DNA of 64,000 nucleotides from Arenibacterium halophilum (lineage in GTDB: Bacteria > Pseudomonadota > Alphaproteobacteria > Rhodobacterales > Rhodobacteraceae). Shown here one piece after another: positions 16,452 to 26,758 of this stretch; position 1 is the stretch's first letter, and each line of letters opens with the position of its first letter. Made by a program: the position numbers and the translations under genes. The notes under the pieces were generated by a model. The model worked only from the letters and a program-made list of their open reading frames with translations. It had not been told where the DNA came from and did no database searches. Where the stretch lies: the NCBI RefSeq assembly GCF_005938225.1, contig NZ_VCPC01000003.1, positions 310,001 through 374,000 on the forward strand. The letters run 5' to 3'.

Positions 16452-17549
16452 ATGGCCGAGATCGTCATAAACAATCTGCGCAAGGAATTCGGCGATTTCA
16501 CCGCCGTGCAGTCTTCGTCCTTCAAGATCGAAGACGGCGAGTTCTTCATGCTGCTGGGGCCGTCGGGTTGTGGCAAGACCACGACGCTGCGGATGATCGC
16601 GGGGCTGGAGCTGCCCACCAGCGGCGAAATTTACATCGACGGAGAAGAGGTGGGCCGCCGCCCGGCATCGGAACGCGACATTGCCTTCGTGTTCCAGATG
16701 TTCGCGCTGTACCCGCATATGAACGTGCGGCGCAATATTTCCTACCCTTTGGTCAGCCAGGGCATGCCGCGTGCCGAGGTACGCGCCAAGGTCGCCGAAG
16801 TCGCGCGTATCCTGGGGATCGAGGGCATTCTCGACAGGCCCGTTGGCGGCCTGTCGGGCGGCGACCGGCAGCGGGTAGCGCTGGGGCGGGCGATTGTGCG
16901 CAGCCCCAAAGCCTTCATGATGGACGAACCCCTTGGCGCGCTGGACGCGGAATTCCGCGAGCATATGGCCGAAGAGCTGCGCGCGCTGCATGACCGCATG
17001 GGGGCGACCACGGTCTATGTGACTCACGATCAGCTTGAAGCGATGCAGATGGGCGACAAGATCGTGGTGATGAACCATGGCGTGATCGAACAGTTCGGCC
17101 GCCCTCAGGATATATACGACAAGCCTGCCACCATGTTCGTGGCGGATTTCATCGGCTCGCCGTCGATGAATTTCCTCAAATTCCACGGTTCGGTCGAGGC
17201 CGGGGCCACGTCGGTGCGCATGGGCGATCATGCCTTTGGTATCCCCGAAATGCGGGAACCGTTCGACGGCGACATGGTGTTTGGCGTGCGCCCCGAGCAC
17301 ATTCACCTGTCGGATGCGGGCGATTTCCGGGGCGAGGTTCTGGCCGCCGAATACCTTGGCACCACACAGATTGTCACGGTCAAGACAGCGGGCGGGCGGA
17401 TCAAGGCGCGGGTCGGGTCCGACCGGCGGGTGCGCATGGGCGATCACGTCGGCATCGGGTTCGATGCGGCCCGTGTGACGCTGTTCGACAGCCAGAGCGG
17501 GCGCGCCCTGCGCTCGGATCTGAACGAGGGGGTGCTGGCCCATGGCTGA
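16452..17549 (+). CDS. ABC transporter ATP-binding protein, MalK/UgpC-like (first)
   Basis: A 365-aa sugar-importer ATPase. Walker A GPSGCGKTT is at about residues 37-45, Q-loop at FVFQMFALYPHM, signature LSGGDRQRVALGRAIVRSP, Walker B AFMMDEPLGALD, and a C-terminal MalK-type regulatory (TOBE) domain with FGVRPEHIHL. The signature has Asp in place of the usual Gln (LSGGDRQ versus LSGGQRQ). Two MalK-type ATPases in tandem, rather than one homodimerising, suggest a heterodimeric ATPase pair as in glycerol (GlpST-like) importers. Confidence 0.93.
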   Translation: MAEIVINNLRKEFGDFTAVQSSSFKIEDGEFFMLLGPSGCGKTTTLRMIAGLELPTSGEIYIDGEEVGRRPASERDIAFVFQMFALYPHMNVRRNISYPLVSQGMPRAEVRAKVAEVARILGIEGILDRPVGGLSGGDRQRVALGRAIVRSPKAFMMDEPLGALDAEFREHMAEELRALHDRMGATTVYVTHDQLEAMQMGDKIVVMNHGVIEQFGRPQDIYDKPATMFVADFIGSPSMNFLKFHGSVEAGATSVRMGDHAFGIPEMREPFDGDMVFGVRPEHIHLSDAGDFRGEVLAAEYLGTTQIVTVKTAGGRIKARVGSDRRVRMGDHVGIGFDAARVTLFDSQSGRALRSDLNEGVLAHG

Positions 17550-18537
17550 GGTGGTGTTGCAGAACGTCAGCAAATCTTTCGGGGCCGATATTGCCGTAAA
17601 CGACGTCAGTATGACAATCCCGGATGGGTCTTTCGTGGTGCTGCTGGGCCCGACCGGGGCGGGCAAGACCACCACGCTGCGGCTGATATCCGGGTTGGAA
17701 AGGCTGGACCGGGGCGAGATCACCATTGGTGGCCGGTCCGTCGTGGGCGAGACACCGGCGCAGCGCGACGTCGCGATGGTGTTTCAGCAATACTCGCTTT
17801 ATCCGCATATGACCGTGCGCGACAATCTGGCCTTTCCGCTGCGCTCGCCCATCCTGAAAACCCCCGAGGACCAGATCGCGCGCAAGGTGGCCGAGGTGGC
17901 CGAGGTGCTGCACATTCCCCACAAGCTCGACAACAAGGCGACCGAGTTGTCGGGCGGCGAGATGCAGCGCGTGTCGATCGGGCGGGCGCTGGTGCGCTCG
18001 CCTTCGATCTACCTGATGGACGAACCGCTTAGTTCGCTGGACGCCAAGCTGCGTGCCGATCTGCGGATCGAGCTGAAGCGCATCCAGTCCGACCTGGGGG
18101 CGACGATGCTGTACGTCACCCACGACCAGATCGAGGCGATGACGATGGCGACCCATGTCGGCGTATTGGACAATGGCAAGCTGGTGCAGTTCGGCACCCC
18201 GCGCGAGATTTATGAACAACCCGTCAGCCGCTATGTCGCCAGCCGTCTTGGCTTGCCGCGCATCAACATCCTGCCTGCCGATCTGTTTGGCGGGGCGCCC
18301 GCCGGGGCCAGCCATATCGGGCTGCGGCCCGAGCATATCGCCCAGGGCGAAGGCAAGCCGGGGCAGGTGATGCGAGTGGAACATCTGGGCGATCACACCC
18401 GGCTGCATCTGGTGCTGGAGGGGCATGACATTGTCACGCTGGCCGATCCGCACAGCACGCTGGCGCCGGGCGACAGCGTGGCCATCACGCCGCGCGCGGC
18501 GCTGTATTTCGATGCCGCCGGGGCGCGCATCGCCTGA
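17542..18537 (+). CDS. ABC transporter ATP-binding protein, MalK/UgpC-like (second)
   Basis: A 331-aa ATPase starting eight bases inside the preceding gene. Walker A GPTGAGKTT, Q-loop MVFQQYSLYPHM, signature LSGGEMQRVSIGRALVRSP and Walker B YLMDEPLSSLD are intact; the C-terminal TOBE segment has IGLRPEHIAQGEG. It probably forms a heterodimer with the 16452 product. The downstream fused dihydroxyacetone-kinase gene begins 15 bp after its stop, tying import to phosphorylation of the product. Confidence 0.93.
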   Translation: MAEVVLQNVSKSFGADIAVNDVSMTIPDGSFVVLLGPTGAGKTTTLRLISGLERLDRGEITIGGRSVVGETPAQRDVAMVFQQYSLYPHMTVRDNLAFPLRSPILKTPEDQIARKVAEVAEVLHIPHKLDNKATELSGGEMQRVSIGRALVRSPSIYLMDEPLSSLDAKLRADLRIELKRIQSDLGATMLYVTHDQIEAMTMATHVGVLDNGKLVQFGTPREIYEQPVSRYVASRLGLPRINILPADLFGGAPAGASHIGLRPEHIAQGEGKPGQVMRVEHLGDHTRLHLVLEGHDIVTLADPHSTLAPGDSVAITPRAALYFDAAGARIA

Positions 18538-18552
18538 ACAGGAGAGGACGAG

Positions 18553-20187
18553 ATGAGCCAGTTCATCAACGCGCGCGATGCGCTTGTCACCGAGGCCATT
18601 GATGGCACCCTGCGCAGCGCCGGCGACCGGCTGGCGCGGCTGGATGGCTATCCGCACATCCGTGTCGTGCTGCGTACCGATTGGGACAAATCGCGGGTGG
18701 CGCTGATTTCGGGCGGCGGTTCGGGGCACGAACCCAGCCATGCGGGGTTCGTCGGGCAGGGGATGCTGACAGCTGCGGTCTGCGGTGATGTCTTCGCCTC
18801 GCCCTCGGTTGATGCGGTGCTGGCGGCGATCCTGTCGGTGACGGGCAAGGCGGGATGCTTGCTGATCGTCAAGAATTACACCGGCGACCGGCTGAATTTC
18901 GGGCTCGCCGCCGAACGGGCGCGGGCCTATGGCCACGACGTCAGTATGGTGGTGGTCGACGACGACGTGGCGCTGCCCGACCTGCCGCAGGCGCGTGGCG
19001 TGGCGGGGACACTGTTCGTGCACAAGATCGCGGGCGCGCTAGCCGAGGATGGCGCCGATCTGGGCACGGTGACGGCGGCGGCAGAAAAGGCGATTGCGGG
19101 GACGGGATCAATCGGTATGTCGCTGGATACATGCACGGTGCCCGGGTCGCCCAAGCAGAACCGGATTTCGGAAGGCAAGGCCGAGCTGGGGCTGGGCATT
19201 CACGGCGAGCCGGGGATTGAGCAGGTGTCTTTCGACGGGGCCGCCGCTGCCATGGCAATGGTGGCCGACAGGCTGGCCCCGGTCATGGGCGACGGGCCGC
19301 ATGTGGCACTGTTGAACAATCTTGGGGGCACGACACCGCTGGAAATGGCGGTGCTGGCGGAAGAGCTTGTCCGGTCACGCATCGGGGGGCAGATCGCCAT
19401 GATGATAGGGCCCGCGCCGTTGATGACCTCGCTCGACATGCAGGGCTTTTCGGTGTCGGTCTTGCCGCTGGACGAGGCGACCAAGGCCGCGCTGTGCGCG
19501 CCTGTCGCCCCCTTGGCATGGCCCAGCTGCGCCCAGGTGGGTGACGTGCGCGTGCTGCCGCTGCCCGACGGGTTGACCCCGATCCAGCCGATGCCGTCGC
19601 AGAATGACAGAATGGCGAATTTCCTGATCTCGTGCTGCGAGGCGCTGATCGGGGCCGAGGCCGATCTGAACGAGCTTGATGCGCATTCCGGCGATGGCGA
19701 TACGGGATCAACGCTCGCCACGGCCGCCCGCGCCCTGATCGACGCGCGCGACCGCCTGCCGCTGGCCGATCTGACACAGCTCTATCGTGCCATCGGTCTG
19801 GAGCTGAGCCAGACGATGGGAGGATCCTCGGGCGTTTTGCTGGCGATATTCTTTGCGGCTGCCGGAGATGCCTCGGCCAACGGATTGGGCACCATCGGCG
19901 CATTGGAGGCCGGGTTGGAGAGGGTGCAGCAAGTCGGAGGAGCCGGGCCAGGCGACCGGACGATGATCGACGCGCTGCTGCCTGCGCTGAAGGCGCTGCC
20001 ACAAGGTGCCAGGGCCGCATCCCGGGCCGCGCGCGAAGGTGCTGACGCCACCGCCGGTTTGACGCGGGCCGGGGCGGGCCGTGCAACGTATATTGCCGCC
20101 GATCAGCTGGCAGGTCATGTCGATCCGGGTGCCGAAGCCGTCGCTCGCCTGTTCGAGCATATCGCCGCCATCTCAGCCTCGGCCTGA
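18553..20187 (+). CDS. Fused dihydroxyacetone kinase (DhaK-DhaL type)
   Basis: A 544-aa ATP-dependent kinase. The DhaK part (about residues 1-330) binds the ketose covalently; its GIHGEPGIE contains His217 at the hemiaminal-forming position. The DhaL part (about 350-544) has the Mg-ATP site DAHSGDGDTGS with Asp376, Asp381 and Asp383. Known members phosphorylate dihydroxyacetone, glyceraldehyde, L-erythrulose or related short ketoses. As the last gene of the operon with isomerase, oxidoreductase and importer, it probably phosphorylates the final ketose of the pathway; a tetrose or triose is as likely as dihydroxyacetone itself. GAPDH downstream fits triose phosphate entry into glycolysis. Confidence 0.9.
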   Translation: MSQFINARDALVTEAIDGTLRSAGDRLARLDGYPHIRVVLRTDWDKSRVALISGGGSGHEPSHAGFVGQGMLTAAVCGDVFASPSVDAVLAAILSVTGKAGCLLIVKNYTGDRLNFGLAAERARAYGHDVSMVVVDDDVALPDLPQARGVAGTLFVHKIAGALAEDGADLGTVTAAAEKAIAGTGSIGMSLDTCTVPGSPKQNRISEGKAELGLGIHGEPGIEQVSFDGAAAAMAMVADRLAPVMGDGPHVALLNNLGGTTPLEMAVLAEELVRSRIGGQIAMMIGPAPLMTSLDMQGFSVSVLPLDEATKAALCAPVAPLAWPSCAQVGDVRVLPLPDGLTPIQPMPSQNDRMANFLISCCEALIGAEADLNELDAHSGDGDTGSTLATAARALIDARDRLPLADLTQLYRAIGLELSQTMGGSSGVLLAIFFAAAGDASANGLGTIGALEAGLERVQQVGGAGPGDRTMIDALLPALKALPQGARAASRAAREGADATAGLTRAGAGRATYIAADQLAGHVDPGAEAVARLFEHIAAISASA

Positions 20188-20229
20188 ACCGACGGGTTGG
20201 CACGCGGGCTCAATCCTGTTACACAGCCC

Positions 20230-20245
20230 ATGTTAGCGTTAACAT
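20230..20245 (+). promoter_or_regulatory. LacI-type operator-like palindrome upstream of gap
   Basis: ATGTTAGCGTTAACAT, a 16-bp near-palindrome with TGTTA/TAACA arms, located 47 bp before the GAPDH start in a 104-bp gap. It belongs to a different motif class from the TGAGG...CCTCA sites and so probably answers to a regulator elsewhere in the genome. Confidence 0.5.
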
Positions 20246-20291
20246 TTCTAGCGGGCGCCCACGCCGCCCGCAACACAGCCAGGGGGCTGCC

Positions 20292-21296
<1,005 letters not shown>

Positions 21297-21322
21297 AATA
21301 AGCCGCATTCGGAATCACAAGG

Positions 21323-21346
21323 CCCGCGCCATCCGCGCGGGTTTTT
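21323..21346 (+). terminator. Rho-independent terminator after gap
   Basis: Stem CCCGCGC/GCGCGGG with loop CATCC, followed by TTTTT, starting 26 bp after the GAPDH stop codon. Confidence 0.85.
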
Positions 21347-21695
21347 GCGTTTCCACATCCGGGACAGTGCGTGGCATCTGCGCAAATTGTCGATTTGGCA
21401 TTTTGCAAAATCCCTTGAAAACAAGGCCGCAGTTTTCGAAACACAGTGTTTCCAGTGATTTTCCTGCATTCTTTGGCCCTGCTGCTAACGTCGAATGCGG
21501 CCAAACTGTGGCGAAATCGTGCCGCTTTCGGACGCCGCGCAAAAAGCGCGGTCCGGGGGCGGCAGACCAGCCGCCGGCCGGATGCAAAGACCGTTTCGTG
21601 GGTCCCTGGCATTGCTTGGTAAGTAAAGAGTTAGACGTGTTCAGGGGCCATGCGACAGCCGGATTTGTCCGGTAACGGCTCTGGAGGGTGACGAG
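21347..21695 (+). promoter_or_regulatory. Regulatory region before exopolysaccharide genes with two palindromes
   Basis: A 349-bp stretch with no convincing gene, relatively A+T rich in its first third. It holds the perfect 12-bp palindrome ATTTTGCAAAAT (21400-21411), the inverted repeat GAAACAC-A-GTGTTTC (21438-21452) and a later hairpin CCGCGC-AAAAA-GCGCGG (21535-21551). The palindromes suggest operators for the downstream genes; no specific regulator can be assigned. Confidence 0.45.
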
Positions 21696-21986
21696 ATGGA
21701 ACAGGGTTGGACCAGCGCAAAGGCGGAATTTGCCAATTTCGGTGCATTTGCGTCTGGAACCAGCGGGCCGTTTGCCGGGCATCAGCCCGGGTTGGCCATT
21801 CCTGTCCACCATAACGTGGACGCACCTTTCAGGCCGCTTGTGCCGTTTGTGCCTTCCAGCCATTGGGAACGCCTTGGGCGCGCGCAGAAGCGCCGCCGCA
21901 AGATCTCTCCGTGGGTGTCACGCGCGATGCGCCTGATGGCTTTGCGTGCTGCTGCCCTGACGGGGCGGCGAAGCCGGACTGACTGA
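21696..21986 (+). CDS. Hypothetical 96-aa protein upstream of exopolysaccharide genes
   Basis: A plausible gene with ATG at 21696 preceded by GGAGGGTGACGAG. The 96-aa product has no membrane segment or recognised domain; the C-terminal half is very basic (RLGRAQKRRRKISPWVSRAM). It lies between the regulatory region and the CpsD-like gene on the same strand, with an 82-bp gap. I do not recognise it. Support is the ribosome site and position only, and it could be a spurious frame in a leader. Confidence 0.45.
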   Translation: MEQGWTSAKAEFANFGAFASGTSGPFAGHQPGLAIPVHHNVDAPFRPLVPFVPSSHWERLGRAQKRRRKISPWVSRAMRLMALRAAALTGRRSRTD

Positions 21987-22068
21987 ACGACAAAGTGACT
22001 GTCCAATGCGGACGGCAAATTCCGGTGCGACCGATAATGCACCGGGAATAATCTGGGGAAGTGACGTA

Positions 22069-22962
22069 ATGAGTAACGATGGCTACGGCGATATGATCGA
22101 CGACCGCATGGGGCGGTTGGATCGCGATCTGCCGCGACTAGGCAACCGGGGTATGTTCGGGCGCGCCGGAAAGACGGCGCGCGCGCGCGGGCATTTGCGT
22201 CTTGTATCCCGCAATGACAGCCCGGTACAGATCCGCACGGCCCCCGAGATGCAGGCCGGACGCGATCCGTGGCACGCGCTGAGACAGGCCGGGCTTGGCC
22301 CAGAGTCGATGTTTCGCGCGGATAGCCCGGCCGGTGCGGATACCGCTGTCGAGGCCGCTTTCGACATGCTGCGCACCAAGCTGGTGAAGATTCTGCGCAC
22401 CAACGGGTGGAACCGTGTGGCCGTCGCCGCCCCGACGCGCGGCTGCGGCGCAACCTTTTCGGCGGTGTCGCTTGCGATGAGCCTTGCAGGCATTCCGGGC
22501 ACCCGCACCGTGCTGATGGATATGAACCTGCGCCGTCCCGGCGTGGCCGACGCGCTCGACATGACAGCCGCGGGTACCATGCGCGCCTTCCTGACCGGCG
22601 CAACCGAAATGGGCGATCACATGGTCCGGGCGGGCGATGCGCTTGCACTGGGCTTGACGCGCGGCGCGGCGAACGACGCGGGCGACGTTCTGAACAGCGA
22701 AGTTTGTGCGACCGTCTTCAACGACATGATCGACCGTCTGTCACCTGATGTGGCGCTATGCGATCTGCCGCCGGTTCTTGAGAATGACGATCTTTCGGCC
22801 TTTCTGCCGCATGTCGATGGCGTGATCCTTGTGGCCGATGCCGACCGCACGACCGCCGATCATATTGCGCGGTGCGAAGAGCAGCTGTTCGGCCAGACCC
22901 AGGTTCTGGGCGTGGTGCTGAACCAGGTCGCCCGATCCGGCCCCGCGCCGTTTTTTGCATGA
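22069..22962 (+). CDS. CpsD/CapB-like exopolysaccharide ATPase with degenerate P-loop
   Basis: A 297-aa protein resembling the cytoplasmic tyrosine-kinase domain (ExoP/CpsD/Wzc C-terminal type) of polysaccharide export. The alignment-defining segments are WNRVAVAAPTRGCGATFSA (residues 115-133), VLMDMNLRRPG and LCDLPPVLEND. However, the P-loop has Ala128 where GK[ST] Lys is expected, and the Walker A' motif has Asn153 where Asp is usual, so ATP hydrolysis or kinase activity may be lost. ATG at 22069 follows GGGGAAGTGACGT; an in-frame ATG at 22006 has no ribosome site. It overlaps the Wzz-like gene by four bases. Confidence 0.75.
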   Translation: MSNDGYGDMIDDRMGRLDRDLPRLGNRGMFGRAGKTARARGHLRLVSRNDSPVQIRTAPEMQAGRDPWHALRQAGLGPESMFRADSPAGADTAVEAAFDMLRTKLVKILRTNGWNRVAVAAPTRGCGATFSAVSLAMSLAGIPGTRTVLMDMNLRRPGVADALDMTAAGTMRAFLTGATEMGDHMVRAGDALALGLTRGAANDAGDVLNSEVCATVFNDMIDRLSPDVALCDLPPVLENDDLSAFLPHVDGVILVADADRTTADHIARCEEQLFGQTQVLGVVLNQVARSGPAPFFA

Positions 22963-23954
22963 CGCGGCAGGCGACAGCCCCGGACAAGACCAGACACATG
23001 CCCTACATGACACTTGACGACCTCGCCGAGATCCTGCGGCGCAGGCGTGCACTTATAATCTCGATCATCGGCTTCGGCCTGTGCGTAACAGCCATGCTGA
23101 GCCTCTTCGTGGCACCGGTTTATCGGGCCGAGGAAACGCTGGCGATTGCCCCGCCGCGTGTGATGGCCGAACTGGCGCTGGCCGACCGCGTCGTGCCTTT
23201 GGCCGCCGATCTGCCCCGCCTGCGCGACCGGCTGCTGGCGCACGATGTGCTTGACCAGATCGCGACGGCTTATGAATTGGAAGACGTGCCCGATCTTTCG
23301 GGCGCGGTGGACATGCGGTGGGACACGGCCGCCCCCGGCGCTGGCGGCATTGTCATTCGCGTCGATCTGCCCGATCCGTTGCAGGCACAGTTGGTCGCGC
23401 AAGAGCTGTCGCACCGGTTGATTGGTCTGTCGGCCGAGGAGCGCATCGTGGGCGCAGAACGGACGCTGGCCTATCTGACGGGCGAACATCGCGCTTTGAG
23501 AACCGCGATCTCGGGCCTGAACGTGCCGCCAGCGCGCCAGGGCGATCCGGCGCTGCGGGACGATCTTGCCCGGATGCGGACCGATCTGGCCGAGCTGACG
23601 CAGCGCATTGATATGGCCGGTGATCTGCACGATCTGGAACAGCGCCGACAGTTGGAGCGGTTCGAGGTTGTCGAACCGGCTCAGCTGCCCGACACCCCGA
23701 TCCGCGATTCACGGCCGCTTCTGGCTTTGGCTGGCGGCGTGATTGGCGCGATCGTGGCCGTGGCCGTCGCACTGTTGGCCGAATGGCGCCACCCGGCGCT
23801 GCGCACGGCCGCGCGATTGCAGCGGCTGACCGGCCATGCGCCGCTGGCCGTGGTGCCGCGCGCCGCCGGATCGGACCGCGACGCGCCCCGGGTGCCGGTT
23901 TGGATCACGCGCATCGGGCAGGCTTTCCGACGGCGCTGGCCCTTTTTAATTTGA
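22959..23954 (+). CDS. Wzz/GumC-like polysaccharide chain-length/export protein
   Basis: A 331-aa inner-membrane protein of the polysaccharide co-polymerase type: first membrane segment at about residues 34-55 (ALIISIIGFGLCVTAMLSLF), then a periplasmic domain opening with VAPVYRAEETLAI, a coiled region, a proline-containing segment VVEPAQLPDTPI, and a second membrane helix (LALAGGVIGAIVAVAVALLAEW). Start ATG at 22959 overlaps the preceding stop (ATGA). It lacks its own kinase domain, so the preceding CpsD-like protein is the split cytoplasmic partner. No Wzx, Wzy or glycosyltransferase is nearby. Confidence 0.82.
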   Translation: MTRQATAPDKTRHMPYMTLDDLAEILRRRRALIISIIGFGLCVTAMLSLFVAPVYRAEETLAIAPPRVMAELALADRVVPLAADLPRLRDRLLAHDVLDQIATAYELEDVPDLSGAVDMRWDTAAPGAGGIVIRVDLPDPLQAQLVAQELSHRLIGLSAEERIVGAERTLAYLTGEHRALRTAISGLNVPPARQGDPALRDDLARMRTDLAELTQRIDMAGDLHDLEQRRQLERFEVVEPAQLPDTPIRDSRPLLALAGGVIGAIVAVAVALLAEWRHPALRTAARLQRLTGHAPLAVVPRAAGSDRDAPRVPVWITRIGQAFRRRWPFLI

Positions 23955-24000
23955 CACCAGAATTAAATCGCGAAAGACTCTCGGAAACGGGAGGAACTGC

Positions 24001-25452
24001 ATGTTTGCGGGATTGGATCTGGGCACCTCTGGCGTGCGTGCCCTGCTGGTTGGCGACAACGGCCAGCCAGTTGGCGTTGCCGATGTGGCGCTGGATGTCC
24101 AGCATCTGCATCCCGGGTGGAGCGAGCAGGCCCCCGACGCATGGACGCAGGCCGCCGCCGAAGCTCTGGCACAGCTGAAACAGGCCCACCCCAAGGAGAT
24201 GGCGCAGCTGCGCGGGATCGGGCTGTCGGGGCAGATGCATGGGGCCACTCTGCTGGACGAAGCGGGCAAGGTATTGCGCCCGTGCATCCTGTGGAACGAC
24301 ACCCGCAGCCATGAACAGGCCGCCCGGCTGGACGCGACACCGGGCCTGCGCGAGATCAGCGGCAATATCGTCTTTCCCGGCTTCACGGCGCCAAAGCTGA
24401 ACTGGCTGGCCGAACACGAGCCTGAAACCTTTGCCCGAGTCGCCACGGTGCTGCTGCCCAAGGATTATATTGCCTATTGGCTGACGGGGGTGATCGGGTC
24501 CGAGATGTCGGATGCCGCCGGAACCAGCTGGCTGGACACCGGGGCGCGGGCCTGGTCGGACGATCTGCTGGCCAAAACCGGGATGCGGCGCGACCAGATG
24601 CCCGAGTCGCGCGAAGGCACCGGCGTGGTGGGCACGATCCGGGGCGACCTTGCCGCCGAGCTTGGCCTGCCCGACGCGGTGCAGGTGGTGGCCGGGGGCG
24701 GGGACAATGCCGCCGCCGCCTGCGGGGTCGGCGCGCTGGCCGAGGGCGACGGGTTTGTGTCACTGGGCACCTCGGGCGTGTTGTTAGCGGCGCGCGACGG
24801 GTTCGCGCCCAGCCCGGAAACGGCGGTGCATACCTTCTGCCACGCGATCCCCGACACATGGTACCAGATGGGCGTGATCCTGGCCGCGACCGATTGCCTG
24901 AACTGGCTGGCACGGCTCACCGGCAGCAAACCCGCCGATCTGACCGCGCCGCTGGGCGACCGGATCACCGCGCCGGGCCGCCTGCGGTTCCTGCCGTACC
25001 TGTCGGGCGAGCGGACCCCGCACAACGACAGCGCCGTGCGCGGCGCCTTCCTCGGGCTGGACATCGGCGCCGGGCGCGACGATCTGGCCCGCGCCGTTCT
25101 GGAAGGCGTCAGCTTTGCCCTGCGCGACAACCTCGATGCGCTGGTGCGCACCGGCGCCAATCTTGACCGGGTGCTGGCGATTGGGGGCGGGGCGCGCTCG
25201 CGCTATTGGGTCGAACTGCTGGCGACCATTCTGGAACTGCCCGTCGATCTGCCCGCACAGGGCGAATTCGGGGCCGCGCTGGGCGCTGCGCGGTTGGCGA
25301 TCTGCGGGGTCACCGGGGCCGCGCCCGCCGATGTGATGACCCGCCCCGCCATCGCCGAAACCATCGACCCGCGCCGCGATCTGGTGCCGTCTTATCGCGA
25401 CGCTCACTCCGCATTCGCCGCCTCCTTTCCCAAACTGAAGGCCATGCCATGA
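24001..25452 (+). CDS. xylB: Xylulokinase
   Basis: A 483-aa FGGY-family kinase that phosphorylates D-xylulose to xylulose 5-phosphate. N-terminal [18 protein letters not shown] and the following [34 protein letters not shown] and the C-terminal [16 protein letters not shown] segments are all XylB hallmarks. It starts after GGGAGGAACTGC and is immediately coupled to xylA by a 4-base overlap, the reverse of the enteric xylAB order. No xylose regulator or importer lies directly beside it, so control must come from elsewhere or from the 46-bp upstream gap. Confidence 0.96.
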   Translation: MFAGLDLGTSGVRALLVGDNGQPVGVADVALDVQHLHPGWSEQAPDAWTQAAAEALAQLKQAHPKEMAQLRGIGLSGQMHGATLLDEAGKVLRPCILWNDTRSHEQAARLDATPGLREISGNIVFPGFTAPKLNWLAEHEPETFARVATVLLPKDYIAYWLTGVIGSEMSDAAGTSWLDTGARAWSDDLLAKTGMRRDQMPESREGTGVVGTIRGDLAAELGLPDAVQVVAGGGDNAAAACGVGALAEGDGFVSLGTSGVLLAARDGFAPSPETAVHTFCHAIPDTWYQMGVILAATDCLNWLARLTGSKPADLTAPLGDRITAPGRLRFLPYLSGERTPHNDSAVRGAFLGLDIGAGRDDLARAVLEGVSFALRDNLDALVRTGANLDRVLAIGGGARSRYWVELLATILELPVDLPAQGEFGAALGAARLAICGVTGAAPADVMTRPAIAETIDPRRDLVPSYRDAHSAFAASFPKLKAMP

Positions 25453-26756
25453 CCCATCCGTTCTTCGAAGGGATCGCCCCCGTCCGCTATGAGGGCCCCG
25501 ACAGCGACAGCCCGCTGGCCTATCGCCATTACAACCCCGATGAAATCGTGATGGGCAAGCGGATGGAGGACCACCTGCGATTTGCCGTCGCCTATTGGCA
25601 CTCCTTCGCGTGGGAAGGCGGCGACCCCTTTGGCGGGCAGACGTTCGAGCGTCCGTGGTATCCGCAGGACCAGATGAAAATGGCGCAGGTCAAGGCCGAT
25701 TGCGCATTCGACATGTTCGACATCCTCGGCCAGCCCTATTTCTGCTGGCACGATGCCGACATCCGCCCCGAGGGCGCGGATTTCGCCGAAAGCCACGCGC
25801 GGTTCGAAAGCATCATCGACATCTTCGAGCAGAAGATGGCGACCCGCCCGGTCAAGCTGCTGTGGGGGACGGCCAACATGTTCGGCCACCGCCGCTGGAT
25901 GGCCGGCGCCTCGACCAACCCGGACCCGGACGTGTTCGCCTATGCGGCGGCCACGGTGAAGATGTGCATGGATGCAACGCACCGGCTGGGTGGCGAGAAC
26001 TATGTGCTTTGGGGTGGGCGCGAGGGCTATGAGACGCTGCTGAACACCGATCTGACGGCCGAGCTGGACCACATGGGCCGCTTCCTGAACATGGTGGTCG
26101 AGTACAAGCACAAGATCGGTTTCAAGGGCACCATATTGGTCGAGCCCAAGCCGCAGGAGCCGTCGAAGCATCAATACGATTACGACGTGGCGACGTGCTA
26201 TGGCTTCCTGCAGAAGTACGGGCTGGAGCAAGAGGTCAAGCTGAACATCGAACAGGGACATGCCATTCTGGCGGGCCATTCGTTCGAACATGAACTGGCG
26301 CTGGCGGCCTCGCTGGGCGTACTTGGGTCGATCGACATGAACCGCAACGATTACCAGTCGGGCTGGGACACCGACCAGTTCCCCAACAACGTCCCCGAGG
26401 TTGCGCTGGCCTATTACCACATCCTGAAGGCAGGCGGGTTTACCACGGGCGGCACGAACTTCGACGCCAAGTTGCGCCGTCAGTCCTTGGATGCGCACGA
26501 TCTGATCGCAGGCCATGTCGGCGCGATGGACATCTGCGCGCGCGGGCTGAAGGCCGCCGCCGCGATGATCGAGGATGGCGGGCTGGAGGACGCTTTGGCC
26601 GAGCGTTACGCGGGCTGGTCCACGCCTGAGGCGCAGGCCCTGCTGGACAGCGATTTCGACAGCATCTTCGCCCGGGTCCACGCGGGCAAGATTGTGCCGC
26701 AGCCGCGCTCGGGCCGGCAGGAGCAGCTGGAAAACTACGTCAATTGGTTCGTCTAG
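25449..26756 (+). CDS. xylA: Xylose isomerase
   Basis: A 435-aa class II xylose isomerase converting D-xylose to D-xylulose. Key segments: catalytic His in [26 protein letters not shown], metal-binding [37 protein letters not shown] and [19 protein letters not shown]. Start ATG at 25449 overlaps the xylB stop. Length and motif spacing match the family. Its stop codon is only two bases before the start of a di-haem peroxidase gene, an unusual neighbour. Confidence 0.97.
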   Translation: MTHPFFEGIAPVRYEGPDSDSPLAYRHYNPDEIVMGKRMEDHLRFAVAYWHSFAWEGGDPFGGQTFERPWYPQDQMKMAQVKADCAFDMFDILGQPYFCWHDADIRPEGADFAESHARFESIIDIFEQKMATRPVKLLWGTANMFGHRRWMAGASTNPDPDVFAYAAATVKMCMDATHRLGGENYVLWGGREGYETLLNTDLTAELDHMGRFLNMVVEYKHKIGFKGTILVEPKPQEPSKHQYDYDVATCYGFLQKYGLEQEVKLNIEQGHAILAGHSFEHELALAASLGVLGSIDMNRNDYQSGWDTDQFPNNVPEVALAYYHILKAGGFTTGGTNFDAKLRRQSLDAHDLIAGHVGAMDICARGLKAAAAMIEDGGLEDALAERYAGWSTPEAQALLDSDFDSIFARVHAGKIVPQPRSGRQEQLENYVNWFV

Positions 26757-26758
26757 CG

